Source: DUQW01 sp050953825 | GTDB taxonomy: Bacteria > Bacillota_I > Bacilli_A > Acholeplasmatales > Acholeplasmataceae | Assembly: GCA_050953825.1 (NCBI GenBank) | Contig: JBMNNF010000013.1 | Coordinates: 1 to 64,000 of the forward strand | Length of the DNA: 64,000 nt | Direction: 5' to 3' | Shown: positions 26,565 through 37,156 of the stretch, piece by piece | How positions within the stretch are numbered: the stretch's first letter is position 1 | How the letters are laid out: the number at the start of each line of letters is the position of its first letter | Position numbers and translations under genes: made by a program | Notes under the pieces: model-generated | The model's database searches: none | Told to the model about the DNA's origin: nothing | What the model saw: the letters and a program-made list of their open reading frames with translations, nothing else

Positions 26565-29500
26565 TCATCTTGCCTCTTTGGTAAAGTAAGCTTGATAAAT
26601 CTGATCCTCTATTACCTCAGAAACTTCCGGATCCCAACCAGCGAAAGTATATGTATATAAAGGAGTTGACGGTATTGTTGGAGTTGTTCCGTTATATTCT
26701 GGGATGGTGCCGTAAGGAACATTTAAATCAGTTTCTAGTACCTCAATACCGTTTTTCCAAGTAATAGTATAGGTTCTTAGTGTTTTCGTAAATTGAGCGA
26801 TATAAACTTGATTTCTTTCAACAACACTAATTTCTGGACTCCAACCAGCAAAAGTATAGGTATATTGTGAAGTTGGGAGTAATGTTGGTTCAATACCATT
26901 ATATTCTGGGGTTTCTCCGTAAAGAATATTATAATCGGTTTCTAAAATTTCTTCACCATTCTTCCAAGTGATAGTATATTTATTAACTGTTTCACTAAAT
27001 TCGGCAATATATAAAACATCTTCAATTACTGAAGTAATTTCTGGACTCCAACCAATAAATGTATATGTATATTGAGCAGTTGCTGGTCTAGTTGGATTAT
27101 TTGGACCATAATATGGAGTGTCGCCATATCCCATTCTTTCTTCTTTCAATATTTCACCATTATAATTTTTCCATGTTATAGTATACCTTTGAGGAACTTC
27201 TCTAAATAGGGCAACATAGATAACATCTTCAGTCACAGCACTAACTTCTGGATACCATCCGTTAAAGACATACATATATTGAGCATCTGCCGTTTTAGTT
27301 GGAGTGGCTCCATCATATGTTGGAGTTTCTCCTGTCAAAACATTAGTATCTCTTTCTAAAATAGTACCATCATAGTTTTTCCAAGTTATGGTATATTTAT
27401 CTGTCGTTGATGGTTCGGTAAATTGAGCGGTATATTCAATATTTCCAATAACTTTTCCTACAGTTGGACTCCAACCCGCAAAAACAAACCCTCCTAATTT
27501 GGTTGGTTCTTGACCAGTATAGGTTGCTGTAGTACCATAAAGAATATTTGTATCAGTTTTTAATACGGTACCATCGTGATTTTTCCATGTTATGGTATAT
27601 TTATTGATTTCTACAGAAAAATCAGCAGTATAAATCACATCACTGGTTACCGGACCAACTGCTGGACTCCAACCAATAAAGGTATATGTGTGTTGAGCGG
27701 TAATTGGTCTAGTTGGCGGAGTACCATTATATTTTGGAGTCGCTCCATATAAGAGGTTTTCATCAGTTTGCAAGACTGAATCACCATTTTTCCAAATCAC
27801 AGTATGAGTTCTTGTCGCTTTACTAAATGTAGCTTGATATGTCGCATCTCCAGTAACTTCAGATACTTCTGGAGACCAATCAGCAAAAGTATAGGTATAT
27901 TGTGAAGTTGGGAGTAGTGTTGGTTTAATTCCATTATATTCTGGGGTGGCCCCATATAAAACATTTAAATCCGTTTCTAAAACTTCTTCACCATTTTTCC
28001 AAGTTATGGTATATTTTCTTAATTCTTTACTAAATGAAGCTTGATATGTCGCATCTCCAGTAACTGCAGATACTTCTGGATCCCAACCAGCAAATTTATA
28101 GTTGTATTGACTAGTTGAAGGTAATGTCGGAGTTGTTCCATTATATTCTGGGGTAGTCCCATATGAAACATTTAAGTCAGTTTCTAAGACTTTTTCACCA
28201 TTTTTCCAAGTTATGGTATAAGTTCTTAATTCTTTACTAAATGAAGCTTGATATGTTGCATCTCCAGTAACTTCAGATACTTCTGGATCCCAACCAGCAA
28301 AAGTATATGTATATTGTGAAGTTGGGAGTAATGTTGGTTTAATTCCATTATATTCTGGGGTGTCCCCATATAAAACATTTAGATCAGTTTCTAAAACTTC
28401 TTCACCATTTTTCCAGGTTATGGTATAGGTTCTTAGTGTTTTAGTAAATTGAGCTTCATATGTAATGTCGCTTGTTACTGGTGATAATTCAGGAGACCAT
28501 CCACTAAAGGTATAGGTATATTGAGCATCAGCTTCTTTAGTTGGTTTAGGGCCGTTATATTCTGGATTGGTTCCATGTGGAATATAGTAATCAAATTCTA
28601 AGACTAAACTTCCGTTTTTCCAAGTGACATTATATTTTGGTAATGATAAATCTTTAAAAGAGACCGTAACATTATGATTATCACTAACAATTAAAGTGTA
28701 AGTTAACGTTCCATTTAAGTTGACTATAGCATCATCAACCTTTAATTCATTTATTTCCTTACCTTCTGGAATATCAATTTTAATAATAACAATTGCCCCA
28801 ACAATTAAATCAGTTAATGCATCATCAGAACTTAACCCTTCATCTAGCGTTACTTGATAAGTTGTTATTGGTATATCTTTAAAAGTGATGGTGACATGAT
28901 GATCTTTAGTTACCGTTAACTTATAACTTAAGGCACCATTTAAATCAATTAAATTACCATCAACTTTAAATTCATCAACTTCTTGACCTGGAGGTAAACT
29001 AATATTAATGTATCTTTCTGTTCCTGCTAGTAAGTTAGTTAATGAATGCATACATCCCAAACCCTCATCTAATGTTATGGTATAGGTTGGTGCTGGTAAA
29101 TCTTTGAAAGTTACTGACACAAAATGTCCACTACTAACAACTAATTTGTAAGTTAGAGCCCCGTTTAAGTCAATCAACCGACCATCAACTCGAAACTCAT
29201 TAACTTCTTGTCCCTCGGGAACGGTAATAATGATATTAACTGTGGCCCCGTTTTTTAAGTCCGTTAATTGATCTTCAGAACTTAACCCTTCGGTTAGTGT
29301 TACCGTGTATTTTGATTCACCTCTATCTTTAAAAGTAACGGTAAGATTATGATTTTTCGTTACAGTTAACTCATAAACTGTAGCTCCAAATAAGTTAATT
29401 ACATTATCATCAACTTTAAACTCATCAACTTCTTGTCCTTCGGGAACGGTAATAAGAATGCTAATAGTTACATTCGCCACTAAGTCAGTTAATGTGTCAT

Positions 29501-29867
29501 TAGAACTTAATCCTTCACCAAGTGTTACCGTATATTTGTCTGAATCAGAATCATTGATATCCTTAAATGTAACCTCAATGGTTAAACCTTCAACAATCTT
29601 AGTGACAAAACGATTATTATTAACAATTGAGGTTTGGTCAACGCCATTAATTATTAATTGATCTAACTCTTTACCGGTCTCTGGAGTAATTAAAAATTCG
29701 GCTTCTTCATTTAATACTAATCGTGCTAGATTTAACTTATCATCAACTAATGATACCCCTTCTGGTAAATCTAAATTCATCGTATTAATTTTGTCACAGC
29801 CGACCAAAATAAAGAGTGCCAATAAAATTGCACTTAACATCTTTAAAATATTATATTTTTTCCCCAT
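26565..29867 (-). CDS. Large repeat lipoprotein with Flg_new/InlB-B-type repeats
   Basis: About 1,100 aa. The lipoprotein signal ends LFILVGC, with Cys 24 if the start is the ATG at 29,867, favoured by an AGGTG site 8 bases upstream (the frame opens at 29,876). After a short lead come about five repeats of near 80 residues (YTVTLxEGLSSxDxLTDL, then VPEGQEVxEFxVD and VTFKD), then about ten of near 67 residues (YTITWKNGEEVLETDLNVLYG then PEYNG, YTFAGWxPEVS, ATYQASFSK), the Listeria-Bacteroides repeat type. Several copies are almost identical. It should be lipid-anchored outside the membrane, and binding or adhesion is the usual guess. It ends just after a repeat, with no sorting signal. Confidence 0.85.
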   Translation of the reverse strand: MGKKYNILKMLSAILLALFILVGCDKINTMNLDLPEGVSLVDDKLNLARLVLNEEAEFLITPETGKELDQLIINGVDQTSIVNNNRFVTKIVEGLTIEVTFKDINDSDSDKYTVTLGEGLSSNDTLTDLVANVTISILITVPEGQEVDEFKVDDNVINLFGATVYELTVTKNHNLTVTFKDRGESKYTVTLTEGLSSEDQLTDLKNGATVNIIITVPEGQEVNEFRVDGRLIDLNGALTYKLVVSSGHFVSVTFKDLPAPTYTITLDEGLGCMHSLTNLLAGTERYINISLPPGQEVDEFKVDGNLIDLNGALSYKLTVTKDHHVTITFKDIPITTYQVTLDEGLSSDDALTDLIVGAIVIIKIDIPEGKEINELKVDDAIVNLNGTLTYTLIVSDNHNVTVSFKDLSLPKYNVTWKNGSLVLEFDYYIPHGTNPEYNGPKPTKEADAQYTYTFSGWSPELSPVTSDITYEAQFTKTLRTYTITWKNGEEVLETDLNVLYGDTPEYNGIKPTLLPTSQYTYTFAGWDPEVSEVTGDATYQASFSKELRTYTITWKNGEKVLETDLNVSYGTTPEYNGTTPTLPSTSQYNYKFAGWDPEVSAVTGDATYQASFSKELRKYTITWKNGEEVLETDLNVLYGATPEYNGIKPTLLPTSQYTYTFADWSPEVSEVTGDATYQATFSKATRTHTVIWKNGDSVLQTDENLLYGATPKYNGTPPTRPITAQHTYTFIGWSPAVGPVTSDVIYTADFSVEINKYTITWKNHDGTVLKTDTNILYGTTATYTGQEPTKLGGFVFAGWSPTVGKVIGNIEYTAQFTEPSTTDKYTITWKNYDGTILERDTNVLTGETPTYDGATPTKTADAQYMYVFNGWYPEVSAVTEDVIYVALFREVPQRYTITWKNYNGEILKEERMGYGDTPYYGPNNPTRPATAQYTYTFIGWSPEITSVIEDVLYIAEFSETVNKYTITWKNGEEILETDYNILYGETPEYNGIEPTLLPTSQYTYTFAGWSPEISVVERNQVYIAQFTKTLRTYTITWKNGIEVLETDLNVPYGTIPEYNGTTPTIPSTPLYTYTFAGWDPEVSEVIEDQIYQAYFTKEAR

Positions 29868-30113
29868 ATTCATCACCTACCGCAACTATTGGTACATTCA
29901 TATTGATATTTATATTATATATCTAAACATCAAAAATTTATCCATATTTTCTTAAACATTTTTTAAATTACATTATCAAATGATTAAAATAAATGAAAAT
30001 ACAGTTTTAGTCGATTGATTTATTATGGTTCTATCTTTTAGATTTATGTTTATTTTAAACAATATTATTTTAATCTATATCAATCTAATCGTTACCGTGT
30101 TTAACATTAGTGA

Positions 30114-30644
30114 TTATCTTTGGTAATATTTTAGTAATTCTTGGGCTTTTTGTAAGATAGGTACTTCGCGATTAAAAATTAATTTCCCTAATGGAGTCGA
30201 TGAACATTTTATATATTCTTTCATTGCCTCTTCGTAGGTAAGACGAAGGGTTGTTAGATGAAAATAATCCGCTTCATCTTGGGTTAAGCGCTTATCTCCA
30301 AATGAACGAATCTGGCACAGAAAATAATGATTAAGATTGTGTCTGTGAATTAAATTGTAATAATCACTTACCACACCTATTTTACAAATTATTTCAACTT
30401 CAACACCTAACTCCTCTCTTAACTCTCGTATTATAGTAGTTTTTAGATCTTCCCCCTTTTCAACACCGCCACCAGAAGTTTCAATAAGGGTAGCTCTACC
30501 AAAATCATCATCACGTTCGACCCTGACAAAATAAAAGTAATTATTGTCAACTACAATCGCTCTGGCAATTACTCTATCATGATCAATATACTCCAATGGC
30601 CACTCTGTATCTTCTAAATTTAATCTCAATTCTTCAATTTTCAC
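30114..30644 (-). CDS. Nudix hydrolase
   Basis: The 176-aa protein contains a complete Nudix box near residue 60: GGGVEKGEDLKTTIIRELRE followed by ELGVEVEI, matching G-x5-E-x7-REU-x-EE-x-G-U. It would hydrolyse a nucleoside diphosphate derivative; the substrate is not predictable. It stands alone between two lipoprotein genes. Confidence 0.9.
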   Translation of the reverse strand: MKIEELRLNLEDTEWPLEYIDHDRVIARAIVVDNNYFYFVRVERDDDFGRATLIETSGGGVEKGEDLKTTIIRELREELGVEVEIICKIGVVSDYYNLIHRHNLNHYFLCQIRSFGDKRLTQDEADYFHLTTLRLTYEEAMKEYIKCSSTPLGKLIFNREVPILQKAQELLKYYQR

Positions 30645-30957
30645 TATCTTTATTCATGTAATAATTAAACTGTATTTAGATCAGAATAATACACCTAATT
30701 ACTATCTCCTTTCTTTCTAATATTAATATATCACTATGAGTTTGTTTTTGGTCTTTATATACAATTCGGTTAATTTTCATATATAAAGTGGTAAATTTGT
30801 ATGAATTTACTATTTTTATTAAATTTTTGTCTTGACATTTAATCTTTCGCCTTTTAGTTTATATTATCAAAAATTATTTTATATGATGGACAACATTTGA
30901 TCAATGTTCTGCCATCTATTTTAGAACCTATGTATAAACCAAAAATCAAGACAAAAA
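30645..30957. other. A+T-rich intergenic stretch containing an inverted-repeat element
   Basis: No gene is visible. The left half could hold the Nudix promoter. The right half is the element described at 30,822-30,959. Confidence 0.5.
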
Positions 30958-30959
30958 TT
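30822..30959. repeat. MITE-like element with perfect 14-bp terminal inverted repeats
   Basis: AATTTTTGTCTTGA (30,822-30,835) and TCAAGACAAAAATT (30,946-30,959) are exact reverse complements, 138 bp from end to end. Inside is a second imperfect stem, GATGGACAACATT against AATGTTCTGCCATC. The right end overlaps the stop codon of the 2,034-aa gene. A folded 3' end or terminator is the alternative. Confidence 0.5.
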
Positions 30960-33900
30960 AATTAGATTCACTAATCGTACATGTATACCCTGTACCACAT
31001 ATCCCTTTAATGACGACAATATATTCATTATTTTCCTCTGGTACGACAAGGTCCATATATTTATTTACAACTAAGTTTTGATTATCCGCACTCCATCTGT
31101 TCTTGTTTTCATAGACAAGGTCGCCGTGTCTATTATAAACTTCGATTATAAGTGGCATATTCGTTCTTCTAAAATAAATTGAGGCTCCCTCTACAGGATA
31201 ATCTTTACCTAAAATAAAATGCATCTTGTAGTTTTTTGAATTTCCAGCATTAAATAAATACGACTTAGAATAATAGAGTGAAGGATAATACCCTAAATTA
31301 TTAACTCCAATAATTAGATTATCAAGTTGAGAATCATCTTCTACCCAATCAGCACGAAGTCGAATTGATGTTGTAACCGGAGTTGAAAGATCATATGGAA
31401 TCCATTGTTCTTCGTCTCCACCAACATAAAGTAACCATCCATTAAATAAGTATCCACTACGTTTCGGTTCATCAATGTTTAACACTTCGCCATCATTAAC
31501 TATTCGATATTCTAACATTCCTGGTTCTGATGAAATAAATACTAAAATCCCATTATCTACTTGAGATGGAACAAAATATATTGAATCAACCTCAAAATAT
31601 TGTGATGATTTATAAAGATCAATTGCCTCGGCAGGAACTTTAATCGAAAAGATGCTTTCATTATTAGCTATGATAGTGCGTATATTATTGTCATCTCCAT
31701 TAGGTGGCACTAAAGATTTAAAAATAACTTCATTGGCGGTTATAGCTTTAAATCCAAGAAAATAGACTGTTTCAGGAATTACGATAGTATCACAATTGAA
31801 TGCTTGAGAGCCTATTTTTTCTAATCCGTCTGGTAAAACCACTTGCTTAAGGTGTTGGTCGCCAAATGCATAATTATCAATTTCCTTTAAATTGGATGGC
31901 AGTATGAGAACATCTTTTACTTCATTAAACCAAATTGCACCATAAAAAGCATGTTTTCCAATATATTGAAGATTCTTTGGCCAATTAAATTTATAAAAAT
32001 TACAACTTCGAAATGCATAGTCGTCTATCTTTGTGATATTGTCGGATAAAGTGAAGTACCCTTTTAATCCTATAAATGCACCATCACTGATTGTTGTAAC
32101 TGAAGATGGCATAATAATTTCATATACTTCTTTCATAACACAAGCCCCAGAACATATTTCAATGACCCCATATGGTATTGACAAAGAACGATAAGGATAG
32201 TCCCCAGGTACTCTAATCAAACGTGTCCCATCTTTAGAGTAGATAATACCGTCAATTGATTTAAAAAACATTGATTCCGCTTCAACTGTATACCAAACTT
32301 CAGGTATTTCAGATCTCACTACAAAATCAAAATCTACTACTGGAATGCCATTGAGATAAGCCGGAATAACAATATGAGAATCTGTTTTTAAATACTCAAT
32401 AATCTTATATCCTTCAACTCCATCAACAACCGTCATCTCGACTAAGAAACCATCAATAATTTGTTCAGTACGATAAAGTTTTGCATAAGGATATTTGGCC
32501 CTAATTTCATCATAAATTACGTCTGGAACCGCAAAAGTACCTAAATAGTCGCTATTAGCTGTATATACATCAAGATTAGTAGCGTATGAAACAGTTAGAG
32601 ATGTAAACGGAAAAGTCACTTCTTCATTGACTTCATTACCATAATAATAAGTTATTCTACTGGACTTTATTTTCGAAATTGGTCCATCAAGTACTATTAT
32701 TTCATATCCGTAAAGAGGGGGCGGATAACTTGAATTTACCGATGCAATATGTCCATTGAGTAACAATTTTCGAGCATAAAAACCTTTCCCTATATATGAT
32801 ATAGTATTTGGGAGTTCGATCTCACCTAAATTTGTCTCTAAAAAAGCATTATTTTCAATATAAACTACTCCACCAAAATCTACATTTGTTAATTGACGAC
32901 AATAATAAAATGCGTTTTCATTTATTGTGGACGGAGCATTACCAAGTTTGACTTCACTAAGATTTCTGCATAAAAAGAATGCTTTTTCCCCTATAGTTAT
33001 CGGAATATCAGGGAAAACTATAGATTTAATTGATAAATCATATTCAAAAGCATTTTTTCCAATCGCAGTAACTGGATATCCTCCAAGAGTTTCCGGAATA
33101 ATTAGTGTTTCTTCAGTATTGGTACACCCTTGGATGATTGCACCATTAATCTCATTTTCATAGTCAATTGTATAAATCCAACCTGAAGCATTGATTCTAC
33201 CAACATGTGGTGGTAAGACACCTAATTCAGAAACTAATTCTTCGGGTACTACTGTGGTATGAACACGATAAGGATTAAAACTAACATTATATGGTTCAAC
33301 ATCTTGGGTTGTCATCGCAACAAATTTTAAATCAGTCACATTAAAACATCCCGGATCAATATAACGAAGTTGGGAATTTGGTTCAAAAGTAACATTTTTC
33401 AATTTTTCGTTACCGGCAAATGTTCGTCGTCCAACTTTCATAATATTTGCAGGAATTGTTATTTCAGTAATGTGGGGAATTCGGTTCATCAATAAAACAT
33501 CACCTAATGCAATAACATCAATTCCCTCAAGTTGACTTGGAATAGTAAGCGAATCAGTTTCTCCTAAATAGCATAAAAGATTCCAACCTGATTTTTCATC
33601 AATAGTAATTGATTCTACAAGATAGTTATCAATAATCTGATTATCTGAATAAATCCATTTAGAACTAACACCATGATAATTCTTCGATAAATAATCTTCC
33701 CAGCCAACTGTAGTAATATAAGTATCATAAGCCTCATTTGGAACAATAATATGAGGCGGACGATCATCTGGTTCAAAAAGAAATGCTAATGGATCAATTT
33801 CAGGTGGTGTCGTTGATTCCATAATCACGACAGAAACATGTCTTGTTCTAGACCATTGTCCTTCTTTTGACCCTGTTGACATTATTATTTGACTTGAAAA

Positions 33901-36900
33901 AGCCATTTTTCCAATTCTAAGCACTGGTAACCCATCAATAAAGGCAGGGACATATGCGATATTTGATTTACCATTATAACGAAGAATTTCCCAGCCAGCA
34001 ACTCCATCCACCGTAATTAATTTCTTTATATAATCACCATCTAAAACATCAATAGGAAAGATACGATCGTAGACTTCATCCCAGTAAGTTAAGTTATGAT
34101 AATATTCTAAATCTTCACTTCGGACATAAAACCGAATAGAATCCTTTTTATCCCCAACGTAATGATATGTTTTAAAATCATATCCCTTTTCTGGTTCGCC
34201 AAGTCGGCAATGTAAAATGATAGTGTCAATGTCAAATGCGTGATAAAGAAGTGGCAGTGCATTTATAGCTGACATTTGACCATCTCCCCAATAATTATGA
34301 GGAATTTGATAAAATTCAATTGTCTTCAACCCATATAGAATTTGAAGACCGTCTATTAAAACTGTTGTTTCTGGACCATCAAGAAAAGTAATTTTTTTAA
34401 CACTATTTAAGAACCTAAATCCTCTACTTATATAAATGCCATCTGGGAATATTATTTCTTGAATATTATCATACGAGCGAATAAACTCGAACTCAATTGA
34501 AAATCCAGAATACTTTTCAAGGTACCCAACAAATGCAAAAGTTGCAACTCGATATCCATCAATATATTTGGGAAATTCAACTTTTTCTTGCAAAAAGAAG
34601 TCTCCGACACCATCATAGACAATAGCAATTCGTTCAATATCATCAAAAAGAAAAGGGTAACCATTTACTTTATATAACGTTTCAAATCTATATGCAAGTA
34701 AATCTTTAGAAATAGCCGTTTCTCTATTATATCGTGCGATAACCGACATATCTTTAATAACACGATCATTCATATTATACCAACCGCTAAAAACATATCC
34801 TTCTTTAATCGGAGCCACAACATCTTGATATGAAGAACCGATTTCTAAATTTTTCGTAAATAATATATCTTCACCGTTTTCATCAAGAAATGTCACTTTG
34901 CAAAATAAACTTTTCCATTTAGCATAAAGTGTAATCGAATCATCAACATAAAGTTTAGACCATATGAATTCACCCATTCCATTTTCATCTAAATACCAAC
35001 CTTCAAATTGATATCCATCTCTATTAGGTGTTGGCAATTCAATAACGGTACCTGTTAAAATATCATTTTGTGTTGGGATCAAAGTTCCGCCATTAGATTC
35101 AAATATAACAGTGTTTTTTTTAGCACTCCATTTTGCATAAAGTGTAATTTTATAATTTGGCATATTTGAAAATGTATAAATATTTGTTAGCGATTCATCG
35201 CAATACCAACCTTTAAAATCATATCCCTTTCTTGTTGGATTAACTGGCGCTGTAACTAATGTAGTGTATATTTGAGTAATTGGTGGTACACTACTTCCAC
35301 CATTTGATTCAAAAGTGATAGTCCCAAAAATAGCTGTCCATTTGGCATACAAAGTAAAATCACATGCTGGCATATAATCAAAAAAAGTAAAATAATCTTC
35401 CAATTCTGCATCATAATACCATCCTTCAAAGATATGCCCATCTCTTGTTGGCGCAACCGGCTCTTGGATTTCTCCATTATATATTTGAGTAATTGGTGAC
35501 ACGTTACTTCCACCATTTGATTCAAATGTAATCGTATATTTGTTAGTGTTCCATTTGGCATACAAAATAATATTTTCAGCTGGCATTGTTGAAAATATAT
35601 AACTATTCGTTAACTCTTTATCAATGAACCAACCTTCAAATTTATTTTCTTCTTTGGTTGGATTTGATGGTGCAATAACAGTCTCACCATAATTTTTAGT
35701 AATTGGGGCAATTATATCTCCACCATCAGTATCAAAGGTGATTGTGTAACTATTTATCGACCATTGAGCTTTAATTACTTTATCTGCTGATGGCATTGTA
35801 GTAGGAATTTCTTGATCCCATCCAACAAATGTATAACCTTCTTTTCTTGGATTGTCTGGAACCTCTATTACTTCGCCATAATTTTTAGTAATTGGGACAA
35901 TTATATTTCCACCATCAGTATCAAATGTTATTGTATAACTATTTATCGACCATTGAGCTTTAATTACTTTATCTGCTGATGGCATTGTAGTAGGAATCTC
36001 TTGATCCCATCCAACAAATGTATAACCTTCTTTTCTTGGATTGTCTGGAACCTCTATTACTTCGCCATAATTTTTAGTAATTGGGACAATTATATTTCCA
36101 CCATCAGTATCAAATGTTATTGTATAACTATTTATCGACCATTGAGCTTTAATTACTTTATCTGCTGATGGCATCGTTGCTGGAATTTCTTGATCCCATC
36201 CAACAAATGTATAACCTTCTTTTCTTGGATTGTCTGGTACAATAATTTCGGTATCATAATCTTGAGTAATTGAATCAATTGGACTACCGCCATTTGATTC
36301 AAAATGAATAGTATATTGATTAATTGACCATTCAGCAGTAATAGTGATATTAGCGGTTGGCATCGTTGCTGGAATTTCTTGATCCCATCCAACAAATGTA
36401 TAACCTTCTTTTCTCGGATTGTCTGGAATCTCGATTACTTCGCCATAATTTTTAGTAATTGGGGCAATTATATCTCCACCATCAGTATCAAATGTTATTG
36501 TATATTGTTCAACATTCCATTTTGCATAAAGAGTAATATTCTCGGCTGGCATAGTAGAAAATATATATTCTATTGTTAATTCTTCATCAAGATACCACCC
36601 ATCGAAAATATATCCTTTTTTTGATGGTTCAAGAGGCATAATTACTATCGTTTGATATTTTTGAATAATCGGTGGTATATCACTACCTCCATTAACATGA
36701 AAATTTATGGAATATAATGGTTCTGTGGGTATTAAATTAATTATTACCTGGGTGGTTTTGTCTTTATAATTAATAGTAATTTCATGCTCACCTACCGTAT
36801 TCAACAAAGACAAATGTTCACTAGATAACATTTCTTTAGTGAGCGGTAAAACTTTAAACGTTCCATCAGAAAAAGATACCTTGATTTTAATACTTGATAA

Positions 36901-37062
36901 ATCAAAGTTATCGATTTCATAACTATCCTCAAGTGTTGTTCCATCTATCTCTATTGAACTAATCGGTAATTGCGAATTAATTACATCACATCCAGTTAAA
37001 ATAAAAATAGAAACTACTAACATAAGTAAGTTTCTAATTTTTTTTAAAATTTTATTCATCAT
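30958..37062 (-). CDS. 2,034-aa lipoprotein: Ig-like, Flg_new repeats, BspA-type LRR
   Basis: The signal sequence ends IFILTGC (Cys 25), so this is a surface lipoprotein. Domains in order: an Ig-like Big_3-type domain (about 35-110, SSIKIKVSFSDGTFKVLPLT); about eleven Listeria-Bacteroides repeats (115-790; units like YTITFDTDGGDIIAPITKNYG then FVGWDQEIP); a long BspA-like leucine-rich region (about 800-1,850; ITEITIPANIMKVGRRTFAGN, LPSNLKEIDNYAFGDQHLK); then a C-terminal Flg_new unit and a beta-rich end. BspA-type proteins commonly bind host or matrix proteins. Three repeats are nearly identical in DNA. A GGGGG ribosome site precedes the start. Binding partner unknown. Confidence 0.87.
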   Translation of the reverse strand: MMNKILKKIRNLLMLVVSIFILTGCDVINSQLPISSIEIDGTTLEDSYEIDNFDLSSIKIKVSFSDGTFKVLPLTKEMLSSEHLSLLNTVGEHEITINYKDKTTQVIINLIPTEPLYSINFHVNGGSDIPPIIQKYQTIVIMPLEPSKKGYIFDGWYLDEELTIEYIFSTMPAENITLYAKWNVEQYTITFDTDGGDIIAPITKNYGEVIEIPDNPRKEGYTFVGWDQEIPATMPTANITITAEWSINQYTIHFESNGGSPIDSITQDYDTEIIVPDNPRKEGYTFVGWDQEIPATMPSADKVIKAQWSINSYTITFDTDGGNIIVPITKNYGEVIEVPDNPRKEGYTFVGWDQEIPTTMPSADKVIKAQWSINSYTITFDTDGGNIIVPITKNYGEVIEVPDNPRKEGYTFVGWDQEIPTTMPSADKVIKAQWSINSYTITFDTDGGDIIAPITKNYGETVIAPSNPTKEENKFEGWFIDKELTNSYIFSTMPAENIILYAKWNTNKYTITFESNGGSNVSPITQIYNGEIQEPVAPTRDGHIFEGWYYDAELEDYFTFFDYMPACDFTLYAKWTAIFGTITFESNGGSSVPPITQIYTTLVTAPVNPTRKGYDFKGWYCDESLTNIYTFSNMPNYKITLYAKWSAKKNTVIFESNGGTLIPTQNDILTGTVIELPTPNRDGYQFEGWYLDENGMGEFIWSKLYVDDSITLYAKWKSLFCKVTFLDENGEDILFTKNLEIGSSYQDVVAPIKEGYVFSGWYNMNDRVIKDMSVIARYNRETAISKDLLAYRFETLYKVNGYPFLFDDIERIAIVYDGVGDFFLQEKVEFPKYIDGYRVATFAFVGYLEKYSGFSIEFEFIRSYDNIQEIIFPDGIYISRGFRFLNSVKKITFLDGPETTVLIDGLQILYGLKTIEFYQIPHNYWGDGQMSAINALPLLYHAFDIDTIILHCRLGEPEKGYDFKTYHYVGDKKDSIRFYVRSEDLEYYHNLTYWDEVYDRIFPIDVLDGDYIKKLITVDGVAGWEILRYNGKSNIAYVPAFIDGLPVLRIGKMAFSSQIIMSTGSKEGQWSRTRHVSVVIMESTTPPEIDPLAFLFEPDDRPPHIIVPNEAYDTYITTVGWEDYLSKNYHGVSSKWIYSDNQIIDNYLVESITIDEKSGWNLLCYLGETDSLTIPSQLEGIDVIALGDVLLMNRIPHITEITIPANIMKVGRRTFAGNEKLKNVTFEPNSQLRYIDPGCFNVTDLKFVAMTTQDVEPYNVSFNPYRVHTTVVPEELVSELGVLPPHVGRINASGWIYTIDYENEINGAIIQGCTNTEETLIIPETLGGYPVTAIGKNAFEYDLSIKSIVFPDIPITIGEKAFFLCRNLSEVKLGNAPSTINENAFYYCRQLTNVDFGGVVYIENNAFLETNLGEIELPNTISYIGKGFYARKLLLNGHIASVNSSYPPPLYGYEIIVLDGPISKIKSSRITYYYGNEVNEEVTFPFTSLTVSYATNLDVYTANSDYLGTFAVPDVIYDEIRAKYPYAKLYRTEQIIDGFLVEMTVVDGVEGYKIIEYLKTDSHIVIPAYLNGIPVVDFDFVVRSEIPEVWYTVEAESMFFKSIDGIIYSKDGTRLIRVPGDYPYRSLSIPYGVIEICSGACVMKEVYEIIMPSSVTTISDGAFIGLKGYFTLSDNITKIDDYAFRSCNFYKFNWPKNLQYIGKHAFYGAIWFNEVKDVLILPSNLKEIDNYAFGDQHLKQVVLPDGLEKIGSQAFNCDTIVIPETVYFLGFKAITANEVIFKSLVPPNGDDNNIRTIIANNESIFSIKVPAEAIDLYKSSQYFEVDSIYFVPSQVDNGILVFISSEPGMLEYRIVNDGEVLNIDEPKRSGYLFNGWLLYVGGDEEQWIPYDLSTPVTTSIRLRADWVEDDSQLDNLIIGVNNLGYYPSLYYSKSYLFNAGNSKNYKMHFILGKDYPVEGASIYFRRTNMPLIIEVYNRHGDLVYENKNRWSADNQNLVVNKYMDLVVPEENNEYIVVIKGICGTGYTCTISESN
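35720..36240 (-). repeat. Near-identical 189-bp tandem repeats inside the 2,034-aa gene
   Basis: Units begin at 35,720, 35,909 and 36,098, exactly 189 bp (63 codons) apart, and differ at only a few bases. More diverged units lie on both sides. This indicates recent duplication by recombination or slippage and predicts variation in repeat number. Confidence 0.85.
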
Positions 37063-37156
37063 CTTTGCCCCCAGTCTTTGAACTCATTTTAGCATTATAA
37101 GTGTGAAAAAGAAAGCCCAAAAGAATTTTCTATTAGTTTTAAAACTTTTTTCTATA

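Noticed and set aside
35700..36450. CRISPR-like regular repeats
   Set aside because: The repeats are in phase with a long protein frame, have a 189-bp period and no unique spacers.
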